64,000 nt of DNA. It comes from Tolypeutes matacus (Eukaryota; Chordata; Mammalia; Cingulata; Chlamyphoridae). The notes beneath the pieces were generated by a model, which saw only the letters and a list, made by a program, of their open reading frames with translations, searched no databases and had not been told where the DNA came from. Within the stretch, counting starts at the first letter, position 1, and the number at the start of each line of letters is the position of its first letter. Of the stretch, positions 10,452 through 21,700 are shown piece by piece. The DNA lies in NCBI GenBank assembly GCA_026826555.1, contig JAKSZT010017954.1:5670642-5734641 (forward strand), in the 5' to 3' direction. A program made the translations under genes and the position numbers.

Positions 10452-10630
10452 GGAGGGGAAGTGGCTTAAGTGATTGGGTGCCTCCCTCTCATGTGGGAGG
10501 TGCTGGGTTCAGTTCCCCGTGCCTCTTAAAAAGAGGACAAGCAGAGAGCTGACAGTGAGCCCAAACAATGAGGGGGCACATAAATGAATAAGATAAGTCT
10601 TTTTAAAAAATAAATAAAATAAATAAATTT
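10452..10630 (+). repeat. DAS-type SINE, diverged
   Basis: tRNA-like head GGAGGGGAAGTGGCTTAAG, B-box region GGGTTCAGTTCCCCG, then GACAAGCAGAGAGCTGACAG and an AAATAAATAAA tail. The 10-bp duplication ACAAAAGCTG is at 10442-10451 and 10631-10640. It abuts the duplication of the next SINE, so two independent insertions sit side by side. Confidence 0.88.
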
Positions 10631-10655
10631 ACAAAAGCTGCTGGGAAGCCTTTTT

Positions 10656-11212
10656 TTTTTTTTTAAGAAATATTTATTTACTTTTTATCCATTTTTTAAC
10701 CCCCCTCCCCTCCCCGTTTCTGTTGTTTTTGTGACCATTCACTGGGCATTTTCTGTGTCCATTTCCTGCCCTCTCTTCTCATCCTTCTCTTCCTGTCTTC
10801 ATTGGGATTCAACCCTGGGAACCTCTGATGTGGGAGAGAGGCGTTCTGCCACCTGTGCCACCTTAGTTCCTGGTTTTTCAGCGTATCTCGTCTTGGCTCT
10901 CCCTTGTGTCACTCTCCTGTTAAATCATCATCTTGCTGCGTGCACAGCACCCACGCACGGGGCCTGACAGTGCACCCACTTGCAGGGCCTGATAGCACAC
11001 CTGCACATGGGGCCTGGGGACAGGGCCCGGCGGCACACGCACGCCTGAGGCCTGGGGCTCACCGGCTCGTGGGGCCTGATGGCACGCCTGCACACGGGCA
11101 AGCCCGTGTGCCTTCTATATTTTTCTTTATTTTACCAGAAGGTCCTGGGAATCAAACCCAGGTCCCTCCATATGGGAGACAGACACCCAACCATTTGAGC
11201 CACATCTGCCCC
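10656..11212 (-). repeat. Long DAS-type SINE dimer with CpG-rich internal repeat
   Basis: Minus-strand element of about 557 bp. Its 5' head is at the right end (ACATCTGCCCC read backwards as GGGGCAGATGT). A second head lies near 10800-10870. The linker at 10940-11110 holds several diverged copies of a GGGCCTGAYRGCACRCCTGC-like unit. A T run at the left is the A tail. The duplication CTGGGAAGCCTTTTT (10641-10655) returns as CTGGAAAGCCTTTTT (11213-11227), 14 of 15 matching. It is the longest SINE copy in the window. Confidence 0.85.
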
Positions 11213-11227
11213 CTGGAAAGCCTTTTT

Positions 11228-11599
11228 GATACTGAGGGCTTTTAGGCTAATGGTGTGTGGGGGGGTGGGGTGTTTATACATAAGAGAGAGAATAAAGTGT
11301 TATAGGCTTGATTTTCTAAGACACTGAAAAAAAAAAAAAACAGCTCTTACAAATTTCTCTTAAAGCAATGAAGCTGAAATGCATCAAAACAATCCCAATG
11401 TATGAGTTAGCACTTTTGGTTTGAATACAGGGTATGCTATTTGCCCTATTGAAAAGAAAGATGGCAAAACAAACAAAGAAACAAAAACATAGTATCATCC
11501 ATGCCACAAAGCACAGAACCCATGAAGAACTAGGAATAGCAGGACTGTAAAGAGTTCTGCTGATTTTCTAGATACATCCTCTTTATCTAAATTTTACAA
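11228..11599. other. Unassigned DNA
   Basis: AT-rich sequence with a G-rich patch near 11258-11272 and a 14-base A run near 11327. No gene seen. Confidence 0.4.
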
Positions 11600-11930
11600 A
11601 CTGACATCCACAGAACAGAAATAATCTACCCAGAATTATACAGCTGCTGAGAGATTGAATTAGGACTAGAACCCGGTCTCCCAGTTTCCTCTTTGGTGCT
11701 GTCTCCATTGCCCCACAATACTTTTCCAGAAAAATGTAAGGTGGATGTTCTTCCAACTGCAGGCCAAGTGACTTTGAGCGAGTCAACTTCCTAAGCCCTC
11801 GATTTTCATACCTGTAAAGTGAGGTTAACGACCCCTGTCTTATATGGTTATTATGGGAAGTAAATGCAACAGCATGTGAAAGTGTCTGGCAAAGTGCCTG
11901 GCACATAGGAGGGTTTCAAATATGATAGTT
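11600..11930. repeat. MIR-type SINE pieces
   Basis: ACCCAGAATTATACAGCTGCTGAG with TAGGACTAGAACCCGG fits a MIR read on the minus strand. TGACTTTGAGCGAGTCAAC through CTGTAAAGTGAGG to GTGCCTGGCACATAGGAGGG fits a MIR on the plus strand. Two old copies seem to lie side by side. Confidence 0.65.
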
Positions 11931-13199
11931 CACTTATCCTCTCTAAAATTTTATAAGCTAGTTAGAAAGACAATCCTTACCGTGAGCTGAAAAGGAGCTT
12001 TACAATCATCCTAACTAGGAGTTTTCAAAATGGATTCAACAGCACGATCCCTTTTGCAAACACATGGAAACCCAAAATATAAAACAAATAAAGCTGAACT
12101 CCTCTGGCTAAATCTGTGGGGGAGCCTGGAGCCTGACCTATTCAAATGACCCCATCACTTCTTATTCGCTGTCCTACCTCCACACAGCAGCCACCCAAGC
12201 CCTTACACAGAACTGGAGGACAACATGAAACAGAGATCAAAACTGCCATCAACTCCAAACACTTATTTTACAGACGAGGAAAATGACGTTCAAAGAGAAG
12301 TAATTTGCCCAAAGACTCCATAGAAATTGCTCCCTCTATTGAAAGTTAGACACCCCTGATGCTTAAAAAACATCTGGAGGATAGACTGTTACAAAATAAA
12401 GTAAGCATAGCAAAATGATAACGGTAGAATTGAGGTGGTAGCTGTACAGATGTTCACGGTGAAGTTCTTTCCGTTTGACTGCATGTTTGAAAATTCATAT
12501 AATGGAACGTTGGAGAAAATTGGGAGGAGACATCTAAAGTTTCATTCTCAGAGGGAAATCAGCTTTCTGAAAAATAAAATAGTGTCAAGTTTGCAATTGA
12601 TGGACTTAATACTTTTTAAATGTTTATGTCTCTAAATTGTATGATCATGTGGGAAAGCTTTAAGACTTTTCTTTCTCAGGACATCCAGGAAGTTAGGAGA
12701 TCATGTGTTGGCTATGAATTTCTTTTGGAGACCAAAACAACCAAAGGAAATGTGGAATCACTTTTAAAAGAGTGAGTGTACGGAAGAAATCACATGAGCA
12801 ATTAAGAAAAGTTACAATTCCTGGACTGAAATAATTTAGGAAAAAAAACATTATTTGAATAAAAAAGGAAAATTTTAATAGACTTGAGTCCATAATTTCT
12901 TAAGTGTAATCTTTCCACAGATACACAAACATATGTATACAAGCAAAAACCGCCACCACCACCCTCCATCTGAGAGGAGGTCAAGAAAGACTGAGGGCAA
13001 AGATCTACCATCTAAAGCAATGCTGTGGGTGGAGAAGAGAATAGTAAATACAGTGAAGAAAGAAACCAGTAATACTAAAAAGCAAATAACACTTTCCATG
13101 TCAAAACAACAGGTCTCATCAAACAGCTGTCCATTTTACAAAGGGGAAAAAGTGATAGTTGTAAAAATAGATCAAGATTATCCAAACTCTGAATAACAG
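11931..13199. other. Unassigned DNA with a short MIR remnant
   Basis: Bases 12260-12312 (CTTATTTTACAGACGAGGAAAATG...TTTGCCC) look like a minus-strand MIR core. The rest is AT-rich and not assigned. Several open frames of 60-110 codons have no recognisable domain. Confidence 0.4.
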
Positions 13200-13440
13200 A
13201 GATCCCAGGAGGAATAGGAAAGGTAAGTAACCTTGAAATTATAATTAAGGATATAATTGGGAAAACATTTCCCAGATCTATAAAGAGACCTCAGCTGACA
13301 AATAGAAGGAATTCTCAGGATTCCAGGTAGAAATGTCCATAAAAGAAAAGCCCTAAAGAATGTAATTATAAACTGTAAACAGAAAAAAAAAAACAGAAAG
13401 AAAATAAGATGCCAAGAATAAAGGATAATTAATTGGGAAG
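13200..13440 (+). repeat. Possible old L1 ORF1 fragment
   Basis: GGGAAAACATTTCCCAGATC followed by GACAAATAGAAGGAATTCTCAGGATTCC recalls the region of L1 ORF1 in old subfamilies. The match is loose and could be chance. Confidence 0.3.
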
Positions 13441-13463
13441 AGAGTTAAGGGAACAAGTCGTAT

Positions 13464-13620
13464 AGAGGGAAGAGAGCTGGATTTGGAGTTAGGAGACTTG
13501 AATCGGTGCCTGACTCTGCCACTTTGTGGATGTGTAGCTTATTCACCATGTCTTCTTGGGCAGCTTACTCCATCCCCCTATTTACCTCATCTGTAAAATG
13601 GGGGTAATTATAGCAAACAT
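13464..13620 (+). repeat. MIR SINE
   Basis: TGGATTTGGAGTTAGGAGACTTGAATC, CTGCCACTTTGTGGATGTG and CCTCATCTGTAAAATGGGGG are core MIR segments in order on the plus strand. Confidence 0.8.
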
Positions 13621-13860
13621 ACTCAGAAGCTGCCATGGGGAATTTGTGGGGCTAAGAGAAGCTTAGAAAAGGGGGTCCTCCCCTGTCCCCAGCACTCCCC
13701 CTCCTACTCAACAAATCACTCTAATTATATCTGTTTTATGTTTTAGTCTTCTTCATAAGACTTTGTTTGCAGAGAATATTCTATAGCAGAAAAATAGTTT
13801 CAAAACTACTAATCAGCATGATATATGTATTTAATGAACTGGGAAGTGCAAATCTAATGT

Positions 13861-13892
13861 ATTCATTCATTCATTCATTCATTCATTCATCA
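13861..13892. repeat. (CATT)n microsatellite at an L2 end
   Basis: About eight ATTC units in a row. They sit where a minus-strand L2 begins (ATTCATTCATT...CAAATAT), so the microsatellite probably grew from the L2 terminal repeat. Confidence 0.85.
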
Positions 13893-14960
13893 AATATGGA
13901 TTGTGCCTGGAACTGTTCTAAGCACCAAAGTTTTAGCAGTGAGTAAAATAATGGGGAAGACAAACAGTAAACATATATAAACTAATGAATGCATAATATG
14001 TCAAGTGCCATGAAGAAACATGAGGCAAGGTCAAAAGAATGGGATATGAGGGGAGCAGCTGTAGCTCAGTGGTTGAGCACCTGCTTCCCATATACAAGGT
14101 CCCGGGTTCAATCCCCGCTACCTCTTAAAAAAAAAAAAAAAGAACAGGATATGAAGGGTACTATTTTTTCTGGGTTATTAGAAAAGACTTTGCTGATAAA
14201 GCAATTTTTGAACAGACCTAAAGGAAGGACTGACTGAGCCAAGCAATATCTATTGGAAAAGCATTCTAGATGTAAAGAACAGTAAGTAAGGCAGAGAAGG
14301 ATAAGAGGAGCCATGGGTAAGAAGAGGTAGAGCTTTGCCAGTCATGGTGCAGACGGTGTATGTCATTCTGAGTGAGATGAGGAGCTATTAGAGGATATGG
14401 AATAGAAGAGGGACATAATCTGACTTATATTTTAGCTCTGGCTTCTGGGGGGGAAATGTATTATAAGGAGGCAAGATTGGAAACAAGAAAACGACTTAGA
14501 AGTGATGATAGGGATAGACAGAGAAGCTGAGAAATAGAGGTGGAGGTGGTGAGCAATGCAGATTCTGGGTGTATTTGGAAATTAGAGTGAACAGGATTTA
14601 TGATTTTGGATGTGATATGAGAGAAAAGAGTCTAGAGTGGCTCTAAAGCTTTTGGCTGGGCAACTAGAAGAATGGGGTTGCTGAGATGGAAACATGGTAG
14701 GAGTAATATAGGGAAATTTTTGATGGGGAAAGAAGAGGAATCAAGAGTTCTGTTTTGCTCTCTTTAATAGTAAGGTACCTCTTTGATTTAGAAGAGGAGG
14801 TGTTGACCAGACAGGTGGATATGCAGGCCTGGGGTTGGGGAGAGGCTGGGACTCATCAAGCAAGGATGCTATTGAACACTAGGATACTGGAGAGACCCCC
14901 TAGGGAATATGGGTAAATGGAGAAGGGGTCCAGGGTTTGTTAATGTCACTTATAAAAGAC
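13893..14960 (-). repeat. L2 LINE, minus strand
   Basis: Reverse complement of an L2: CAAATATGGATTGTGCCTGG, then AAGTGCCATGAAGAAA, AAAGCATTCTAGATG, TGAGTGAGATGAGGAGC and TCTGACTTATATTTTAG, then more upstream L2 toward 14960. A SINE with a duplication splits it at 14051-14140. It is non-coding now. Confidence 0.7.
14051..14140 (+). repeat. DAS-I-like SINE monomer with tRNA-Ala-like head
   Basis: A 75-base head closely resembles tRNA-Ala: D-arm TAGCTCAGTGGTTGAGC and T-arm CCCGGGTTCAATCCCCG, followed only by an A tail. The duplication is AGAATGGGATATGAG at 14036-14050 and AGAACAGGATATGAA at 14141-14155, 12 of 15 matching. Bases inserted near the acceptor stem and a changed anticodon loop rule out a functional tRNA gene. 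Confidence 0.9.
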
Positions 14961-15989
14961 AATTTTAGGGGAGTCTGGTTGACCAAGACAGCAGCATTAG
15001 ATGCTCCAGGGTGACGTTCCCCTACAAAATCTTTGAACAATTAGCAAAAACTGGCAAAACCACCTACTTCAAAACTTGGGAAAACAGTTAAAGAGATATA
15101 TGCAGTAACTGAGCAAGTGCTGAATTGAGAAAACATACCTTTAAAAATGATAGGAGAAGATCATGGTGCCCTAGTAGCCCCTTCCCCACCCCTTCCCTGG
15201 TGCAATATGGAGCCACCTGGGCTACCATTTTGGGTCCCTGGACCTGTTCCTAAGGAAGCAGAGTAATACCTACACACATACTGGGGCGCCTGTATGTTGG
15301 TGCCAGTGTATCAGGTCGTAAGCCTGAAAGACTGAAACAGGAACTCAGTTCTGGCTAGACCTCCCAGAACGTGCCCTTCAGCAGAAGACACTTGCAAACA
15401 GCTAAAGCATTGTAAGAAACAATTAAGTCAAAGTGGCTTGAACAAAGGATTACCAGCTTCAAGACACAACTGAGCACCCAGAAGGGGAGGAAAGTCTATC
15501 TTCATAGGGAATGGAGGGAATATTCAGATTCTTATAAACCACGGAATTCCTAGGGCCATAAACAACCATAGGCTAGCATAAGACTCATGTTTAGAAAAAA
15601 TGGAGGGGTCCCTGCATATCACTTTCTCCCTGGGCTAATCTTCTTAATAGGAAGCTTAACTCTGAAAAAAGAGCACCAACCAAAACAGAGCCAATTTGCA
15701 GAGACTATGGAAGGTGTTTTATTATATTGGGTTGATTTTATTAGCTCTTAAGACTCAAGGAAATCTCTGTCATACCTCTGTCTGGACACAAACTTAAGGA
15801 ACAGACAGATCAGAGACTAAATCCCAGGTAACACATTGAAATATTAAAATGTACAGTGTGAAAAGAAAGATTAAAAGACAAAAAAAAAAAAAAAAAAAAA
15901 GGCAACAGGAAATGATGACCTATCCAAAGCAAGAAGATAAAAATTCAGAAACCATCAACAAAGAAGATAAGATTTGGGACATATTAGCT

Positions 15990-16740
15990 AAAGACTTTTT
16001 TTTTAATTATCTTTAATATGCTCAAGGACATAAAGGAAAACATGGAAAAGGAACTAAAAGTTATCAGGAAAATGGTCAATGAACAACATGAGATTCTCAA
16101 TAAATATCTAGAAATTTTAAAAAGCAACCAAACAGAAATATTATAATTGAGGATGACAATAACAGAAATGAAAACTTTCCTAGAGAGTTTCAACAGCACA
16201 TTGCAGCTGACAGAAGAAAAAAATAGTGACCTCCAAAACAAGACATTTGAAATTATTCAGGCTGAGGAGCAGAAATAAAAGAAGAATGAATAAAAGTGAA
16301 CAGAGCCTAAAAGACATGTAGGGTACCATCAAGCAAACCAATAAAAAGAAGAAAAAGAGAAAAGGGCAAAAGGAAAATTCAAATAAATAATAGCATAAAA
16401 CACCCAAATTTAATGAAAGACAAGAATAGGCACATTCAAGAAGTCCAACAAACCCCAAACAGTATGAACTTGAAGAGAACCATGTCCAGACACAAACTGA
16501 CAAATGCCAAGGACAAGAAGTGAGTTCTGAAGCTGCAAGAGAAAAGCAATGTGTTATGTACAAAGGAGTTCCAATAAGATTAAATGCCAATTTCTCGTGA
16601 GAAATCAAGGAGTCAAGAAGGCAATGGGACAAAATATTTAAAGTGCTGACAGGAAACAATTCCTAATCAAGAATTTTATATCCAGTAAGACTTTATTTCA
16701 AAAATGAGGGAGAGATTAACACATTCCTAGATAAACAAAA
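15990..16740 (+). pseudogene. L1 ORF1 remnant
   Basis: Lies in the ORF1 position of the L1M. The plus strand is rich in Lys, Glu and Asn codons, consistent with the coiled-coil start of an L1 ORF1 RNA-binding protein. It then has ORF1-like segments ending near CTAGATAAACAAAAGCTGAG and CTAGACCTGCCCTACAAG. Several in-frame stops, for example near 16145 and 16276, kill it. Confidence 0.6.
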
Positions 16741-17284
16741 GCTGAGGGACTTCATCACCACTAGACCTGCCCTACAAGCAAAACTAAAGGGAGTTCTTCA
16801 CACTGAAATGAAAGGACACCCAGACAGTGGATTATAGTGATATAAAAAAATAACAACCTCCAGTAATGATATGGGTGGTTATGAATGCCAGTATTATTGT
16901 ACTGTATTTTTTGTATGTATCTCTCTTTTTATTTTTTACATGTTCTAAAAGACAAATGCATAAAGAGTAATGATAAATCATGGTTTTGGTCATATAATGT
17001 ATAATTTGTAGCAAGGACTAAAAAGGTGAGGGAATGGAGGGGTATAGGAACAGTGTATGTGTATGCTATTGCAGTTAAGTTATCATAACAAATGCAATTG
17101 CTATAGATTTTGGGTGTAAATTTAAGCCTCATGATAACCACAAAGAAAATATCTAAAAAATATATACAGAAGGAAATGAGAAGGGACTCAAAATGGTACA
17201 CCACAAAAAATTGAATAAATATGAAAGTAGGTATTAATATAAGAATTGAGGGACAAAAAACATATAATACGTACAAAGACCAAA

Positions 17285-18940
17285 TAGCAAAATGGCAGAA
17301 GAAAGTCCTGCATTATCAGTGGCTACTTTAAAAGTAAATGGAGGGAAACGGATGTGGCTCAAGCAACTGGGCTCCCATCTACCCTATAGGAGGTCCAGAG
17401 TTCGATTCCTGGGGCCTCCTGGTGAAAGGCAAGCTGGCCCGCACAGCGAGCTGGCCCAAGCAGAGAGCTGGCCCATGCGGAATGCTGGACCGCACAGGAG
17501 TGCTGGCCCGTGCAGGAGTGCTGGCCCACACGGAGAGCTGGCGTAACAAGATGACACTACAAAAAGAGACACAGAGGAGAGACAATAAGAGACGCAGCAG
17601 ACCAGCTGAGATGGCGCAAGAGATTGAGTGCCTCTCTCCCACTCTGGAAGTTCCCAGGATCGGTTCCCAGTGTCACCTAAAGAGAAGACAAGTAGAGAAG
17701 AACACACAGAGAACAGACAGCGAGCGCAAAACAACAGGGCGGAAGGGGGAGATAAATAAATAAATAAATCTTAAAAAAAAAAAAAAAAAAAAAAGTAAAT
17801 GGATTAACCTCTCAAGTCAAAAGGCAAATTGCAAGAATGGCTAAAAAAGTATGACCTAACTATATGCTGTTTATAAGAGACTCACATTAAATTCAAAGGC
17901 ATAAGTGGGTTGAAAGTTAAAGGATGGAAAAAAATACACCATGCAAATAGTAACCAAAAATAGCTGGGGTAGATATACTAATATCAGATAAAATCGACTT
18001 TAAGCCAAAAGCTGTTATGAGGGGCAAAGAAGGTCACTGTATACTGATAAAGGGGTCAATTCACCAAGAAGACATAGGAATTTTAAATATATATGCACCT
18101 AACAGCAGAGCCCCAAAGTATATGGAGCAAATATTGACAGATTTGAAGGTAGAAATAGATGGATCTACATTCATTGAAGGAGACTTCAAGGCACCACTTT
18201 CAATAATGGATAGAACATCTAGACAGAAGGTCGTTAAGGAAACAGAAGATATGAATGATACTGTTAACCAAATAGACCTAACAGTTTATAGAACACTTTA
18301 CCCAATAGCAGCAGAATACGTATTCTTCTCTTATGCACATACATCATTCTCCATTATAGGCCATTTGTAGGTCATAAAACAAGTCTCAATAAATTTAAAA
18401 ATATTGAAATCATACAATGTATCTTCTCTAACTACAATGGAATGAAGCTAGAAATCAATAACAGAGGGGAAAATGGAAAATTCACAAATAAGAGATTAAA
18501 CACACTCTTAAACAACCAATGGGCCAAAGAAGAAATCACAAGGGAAATTAGGAAATGTCTTGAGGTGAATGAAAATGAAAATACACTAACATACCAAAAC
18601 TTGTGGGATATAGCAAAGGCCGTGCTAAGAGGGAAATTTAAAAGTCTAAATGCTTACATTAAAAAAGAAGGAAGCACGAGCAGCAAAAGAAAAAATAGAT
18701 AAATGAGATTTCAGCAAAATTAAAAACTTGTGAGCATCACAGTACACCATCATGAAAGCTAAAAGGCAACCTACAGAATGGGAGAAAATATTTGGAAAAC
18801 ACATATCCAATAAGGGTTTAATATCTAAGCTATATAAAGAAATCTTACAACTCAACAACAAAAGGATAAATAATCCAATTTGTAAATGGAAGAGAGGGAG
18901 GGAAGAGCAACTAAAGAGACAAAAACAATTAAATACATGA
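17285..18940 (+). pseudogene. L1 ORF2 remnant (endonuclease, C-terminal piece)
   Basis: ORF2 encodes endonuclease plus reverse transcriptase in live L1. Here the start is cut by a SINE after about 15 codons. From 18017 the endonuclease part is readable (GSIHQEDIGILNIYAPN, then EGDFKAPLS where live L1 has Asn after GDF, now Lys). A further stretch at 18442-18700 holds YQNLWDIAKAVLRGKF. The catalytic reverse-transcriptase core is deleted. Bases 18752-18940 encode the C-terminal [18 protein letters not shown] segment. Stops separate the parts. Confidence 0.85.
17343..17790 (+). repeat. DAS-III-like long SINE dimer inside L1 ORF2
   Basis: Head GGGAAACGGATGTGGCTCAAG, then about six copies of a GCTGGCCC-type unit (17440-17545), a second tRNA-like head near 17606-17680 with B box GGATCGGTTCCC, and an ATAAATAAATAAATC plus A tail. 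A perfect 13-bp duplication AAAAGTAAATGGA sits at 17330-17342 and 17791-17803. The TTT/AAAAG junction is a standard L1 endonuclease site. The host L1 sequence rejoins exactly across it. Confidence 0.94.
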
Positions 18941-19185
18941 TCCTCAATGAGATCTAGCAAGGGAAGAGAAAAGGCTCAAAGGGAGATTACTGGAACATCT
19001 GGAAAAATTGGAACATAGACTATAAGCTTATATCAATGTTAAATTTCTTGAACTTGATAATTGCTCTTAAAGTGAATATATAACTGAATGTCCTTGTTCT
19101 TAGGAAATGTACATGGCACTATTAAGTATTCAAGGGAGCATGAAGTATACAAACTACAGAAAATGGATTAATGGATTAATGAATA

Positions 19186-19235
19186 GATAGATAATTTTTT
19201 AGATAGATAGATGGGTAGATAGATAGATAATGATA
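19186..19235. repeat. GATA-type repeat in L1M 3' UTR
   Basis: Interrupted GATA units inside the 3' UTR of the L1M. The same consensus position is occupied by GATA units at 57.3 kb and AC units at 9.7 kb. Confidence 0.75.
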
Positions 19236-19390
19236 TAGTGAATATGGCAAAATATTAAAGTTGATGGATTTGAGGATCTGGGGGAAGCAGGTAGGGATAT
19301 GTTGGAGTTCTCTGTACAGGATTTGTAATATTTTTGTAACTATCCTGTAAGTTGAAAAGTATTTCAAAGTAAATTTTTTAAGCAATTTAA

Positions 19391-21484
19391 AAATAGAAAT
19401 AGAAAAGCTCAAATTTCATAACAGAAATAATATTTGTGGTGGGAGAAAACAAAGAACTTAACTAAATGGAAAAGAAAGACACGTTGAGGGAGAGGGCTAA
19501 AAGTCACGCTGATAAAGTTAAACAGTAATAGGCTGTACTCAGCTTCTAGTCTTAAACGTCATCTACTTAGAAGCACTTTGACAACTTTCCCAAACTTTCT
19601 AATTGAAATGAAAGTTAAAAACATCAAACAAGATTAAATTCACAATTCTGTGAAAAAAAATCAGGACCAACAGTAAACTATTTCTAGATAGACTCCGGGA
19701 GCGTTTTGTCTACAAGGTCAATGGAACTGCAATGAAAAACCCAAGCTGATGGCTCATTCAGCTGAGAGTAGACACATAACATGTCTCCCTTTTCCAGTAT
19801 TTACTCATACGTTCAAGATATGTATCACAAGAAACCTGGGCAGCTCACCTCTTCTGAAAGAGGGCTGGTTTTTTAGGCCATCACAGTGCAATTCTTCAGC
19901 CCCCAAACTCGATCTCTTCTCACCAAAATCAGGGGCTTTTTTCAACATTCAGTCAGAATTGCCACCCAAAAAAACTAGCTGAGGAGAGAGGGCTAGTAGG
20001 GGCACGATGCACTCTGGGAGGTAAGACTCTGGGGAAGGGGATGGGCAGCAAGAGCTACTGAAGTGCAGTATACGCTGGGAGCTGGGGGGCTTCACTTCCT
20101 CCATGTGTCAGAGCCTTAGTCTGGGGGTGTGGACTGGCCCATCTCTGCTTGCAGAACCTCCCTACAGGAAACTCGCCACCCTTTGGGGATTGGTCTTAGG
20201 AGGGGCCTTCGCAGAAGTCCTGAGCAGCATATTGATCAGTACCCAGCAGGCATTGCACATATCCTACCATGGGCAGGTACCGCTTCTAGACGTATCTCCC
20301 TTCTGATGAGGATAAAGATACCCCACCACCACCACCACCACATACTAAATAAATTAATAATAATAAAAGCCCTAAGGAAACAAAAATGCAGAACAAGTGG
20401 GAAAGAATTTCACTACCTACACTAATAGGAGTTGCAAATCACTGAAAATGAAGAAAGAGATTTAGAAAACCGTTATCCACAATAAGCTACATGGGACCCC
20501 TATGACCCAGAAATAGAAAGTCATAAGATGACTGAGATGAAGAGACAACAAATGAGAAGGGAACCAAATGAAACGGGAAATCTTTTCTGAGAAATTAAAC
20601 TCATCGTTGAACAAAGAGCATGGCTGGTTTGCTGACCCTTATGTAGCAAATACCAAACACAGTGATCTGGATGTACAAACCAAGTTTCAAAAGTTGCCAG
20701 AAGCCAAAAGGACCATGAGTTCATATCCTAAGTATTAGAATATGCTGTTCTTCGCGTAAAATGTTCTTCTATTAGTAGGTAATATATCTTGATTTTTTTT
20801 CCTGGTAATTGGGATAGATTATAATGAACTGCCTTAATTAGCAACCGTTGATATTTCTGATAAATTGGCTGTAGTTGGGGAAACAGGAGCATCTACCCAA
20901 CAGAATAAAGACTATTTGATCATAAGGAGATGATGTCCTGATTCTGGCCTTTTTAATGTTCTGTTCTAAAGAGCTAAATAAATGGCACTTCAAATTCAGA
21001 GAAAAAGTTAGGGCCATTGAAAACCATTCGCATCTGTATCTCCTTAGGTGTGGATACATGAGCACTTACCATTCTCTTGTTCGAAATAACTCCCTATATT
21101 ATCAATGCCTCTCCATCACATTGGTTAAATAAGGTAATAACTGTACAGTACCTGACTCTGCTCAGAGTGTTTTTATAGCCATTATCTCATGAGATAATGG
21201 GAGCCTCACAAGATCCCAGAGGAGAAATAAGAGATCAGGTGTCCACCTGTGTTCATGCCGAAGGGGAAGGTAACAGGGGAAAGAGAACACTGTGGCTTCC
21301 CAGGATGTGGAGGGGAAAGGGTGGTAGATTCATATCTCCTCCCATCACAAGCCTGCACTCCTAGCCACCACTGATCTTCCAGGCACCATACCGGGATCTA
21401 GCATCTGACTCCTGGATATCTAGGTCAGCAAGCATGCCAAGGACTTCCTGACAAGGGACTGGCTAAAATGACAGGTTGCCAAGA
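19391..21484. other. Unassigned DNA with a short (CAC)n
   Basis: About 2 kb without a recognisable gene or repeat. Bases 20322-20341 are a short CAC/ACC trinucleotide run. Open frames are under 100 codons and have no recognisable domain. Confidence 0.4.
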
Positions 21485-21700
21485 TCCTTAAAAACACACA
21501 AATGAAGAAGAGATATTGGTTACTTTGGGGGAAAAGGACATGAAGGGGTGGTTTGAGCTTACTGGTATGTACTATTTCTTGACCTGGGTGTTGGACCATG
21601 GATGCATTCAAATTGTAAAAATCCATTGCTCTGTTACCCTTATGATATATGCACCCTGCATTATGCTTCAATAGAAGTGGAGATATTTTTAAAGGCACAG
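21485..21700 (+). repeat. L1M 3' UTR fragment
   Basis: TTCTTGACCTGGGTGTTGG, AATTGTAAAAATCCATTG and TTATGCTTCAATAGAAGTGG follow the 3' end of old L1 subfamilies on the plus strand. Confidence 0.65.

Larger units (their letters stand above)
14961..19390 (+). repeat. L1M element, dead, with internal deletion
   Basis: The 5' end GGAGTCTGGTTGACCAAGA matches old L1 5' UTRs. It continues through a 5' UTR, an ORF1 region (about 15990-16740), an intergenic region, the ORF2 N-terminal half, a jump near 18715 to the ORF2 C-terminus, and a 3' UTR ending near GTATTTCAAAGTAAATTTTTTAA. Without the nested SINE it is about 4 kb, so roughly a third of a full element is missing from ORF2. Frames contain many stops. 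Confidence 0.8.

Noticed and set aside
14051..14126. Functional tRNA-Ala gene
   Set aside because: The acceptor-stem region has extra bases, the anticodon loop is changed, and an A tail with target duplication shows it is a SINE.
16180..16659. 159-codon minus-strand frame with Leu/Phe/Ser-rich, membrane-like protein
   Set aside because: It is the antisense of a Lys/Glu-rich L1 ORF1. Hydrophobic residues arise from reading A-rich coding DNA backwards.
17440..17545. CRISPR-like repeat array (GCTGGCCC units)
   Set aside because: It is the internal tandem repeat of a DAS-III-like SINE in a mammalian genome. Units are degenerate and there are no spacers.
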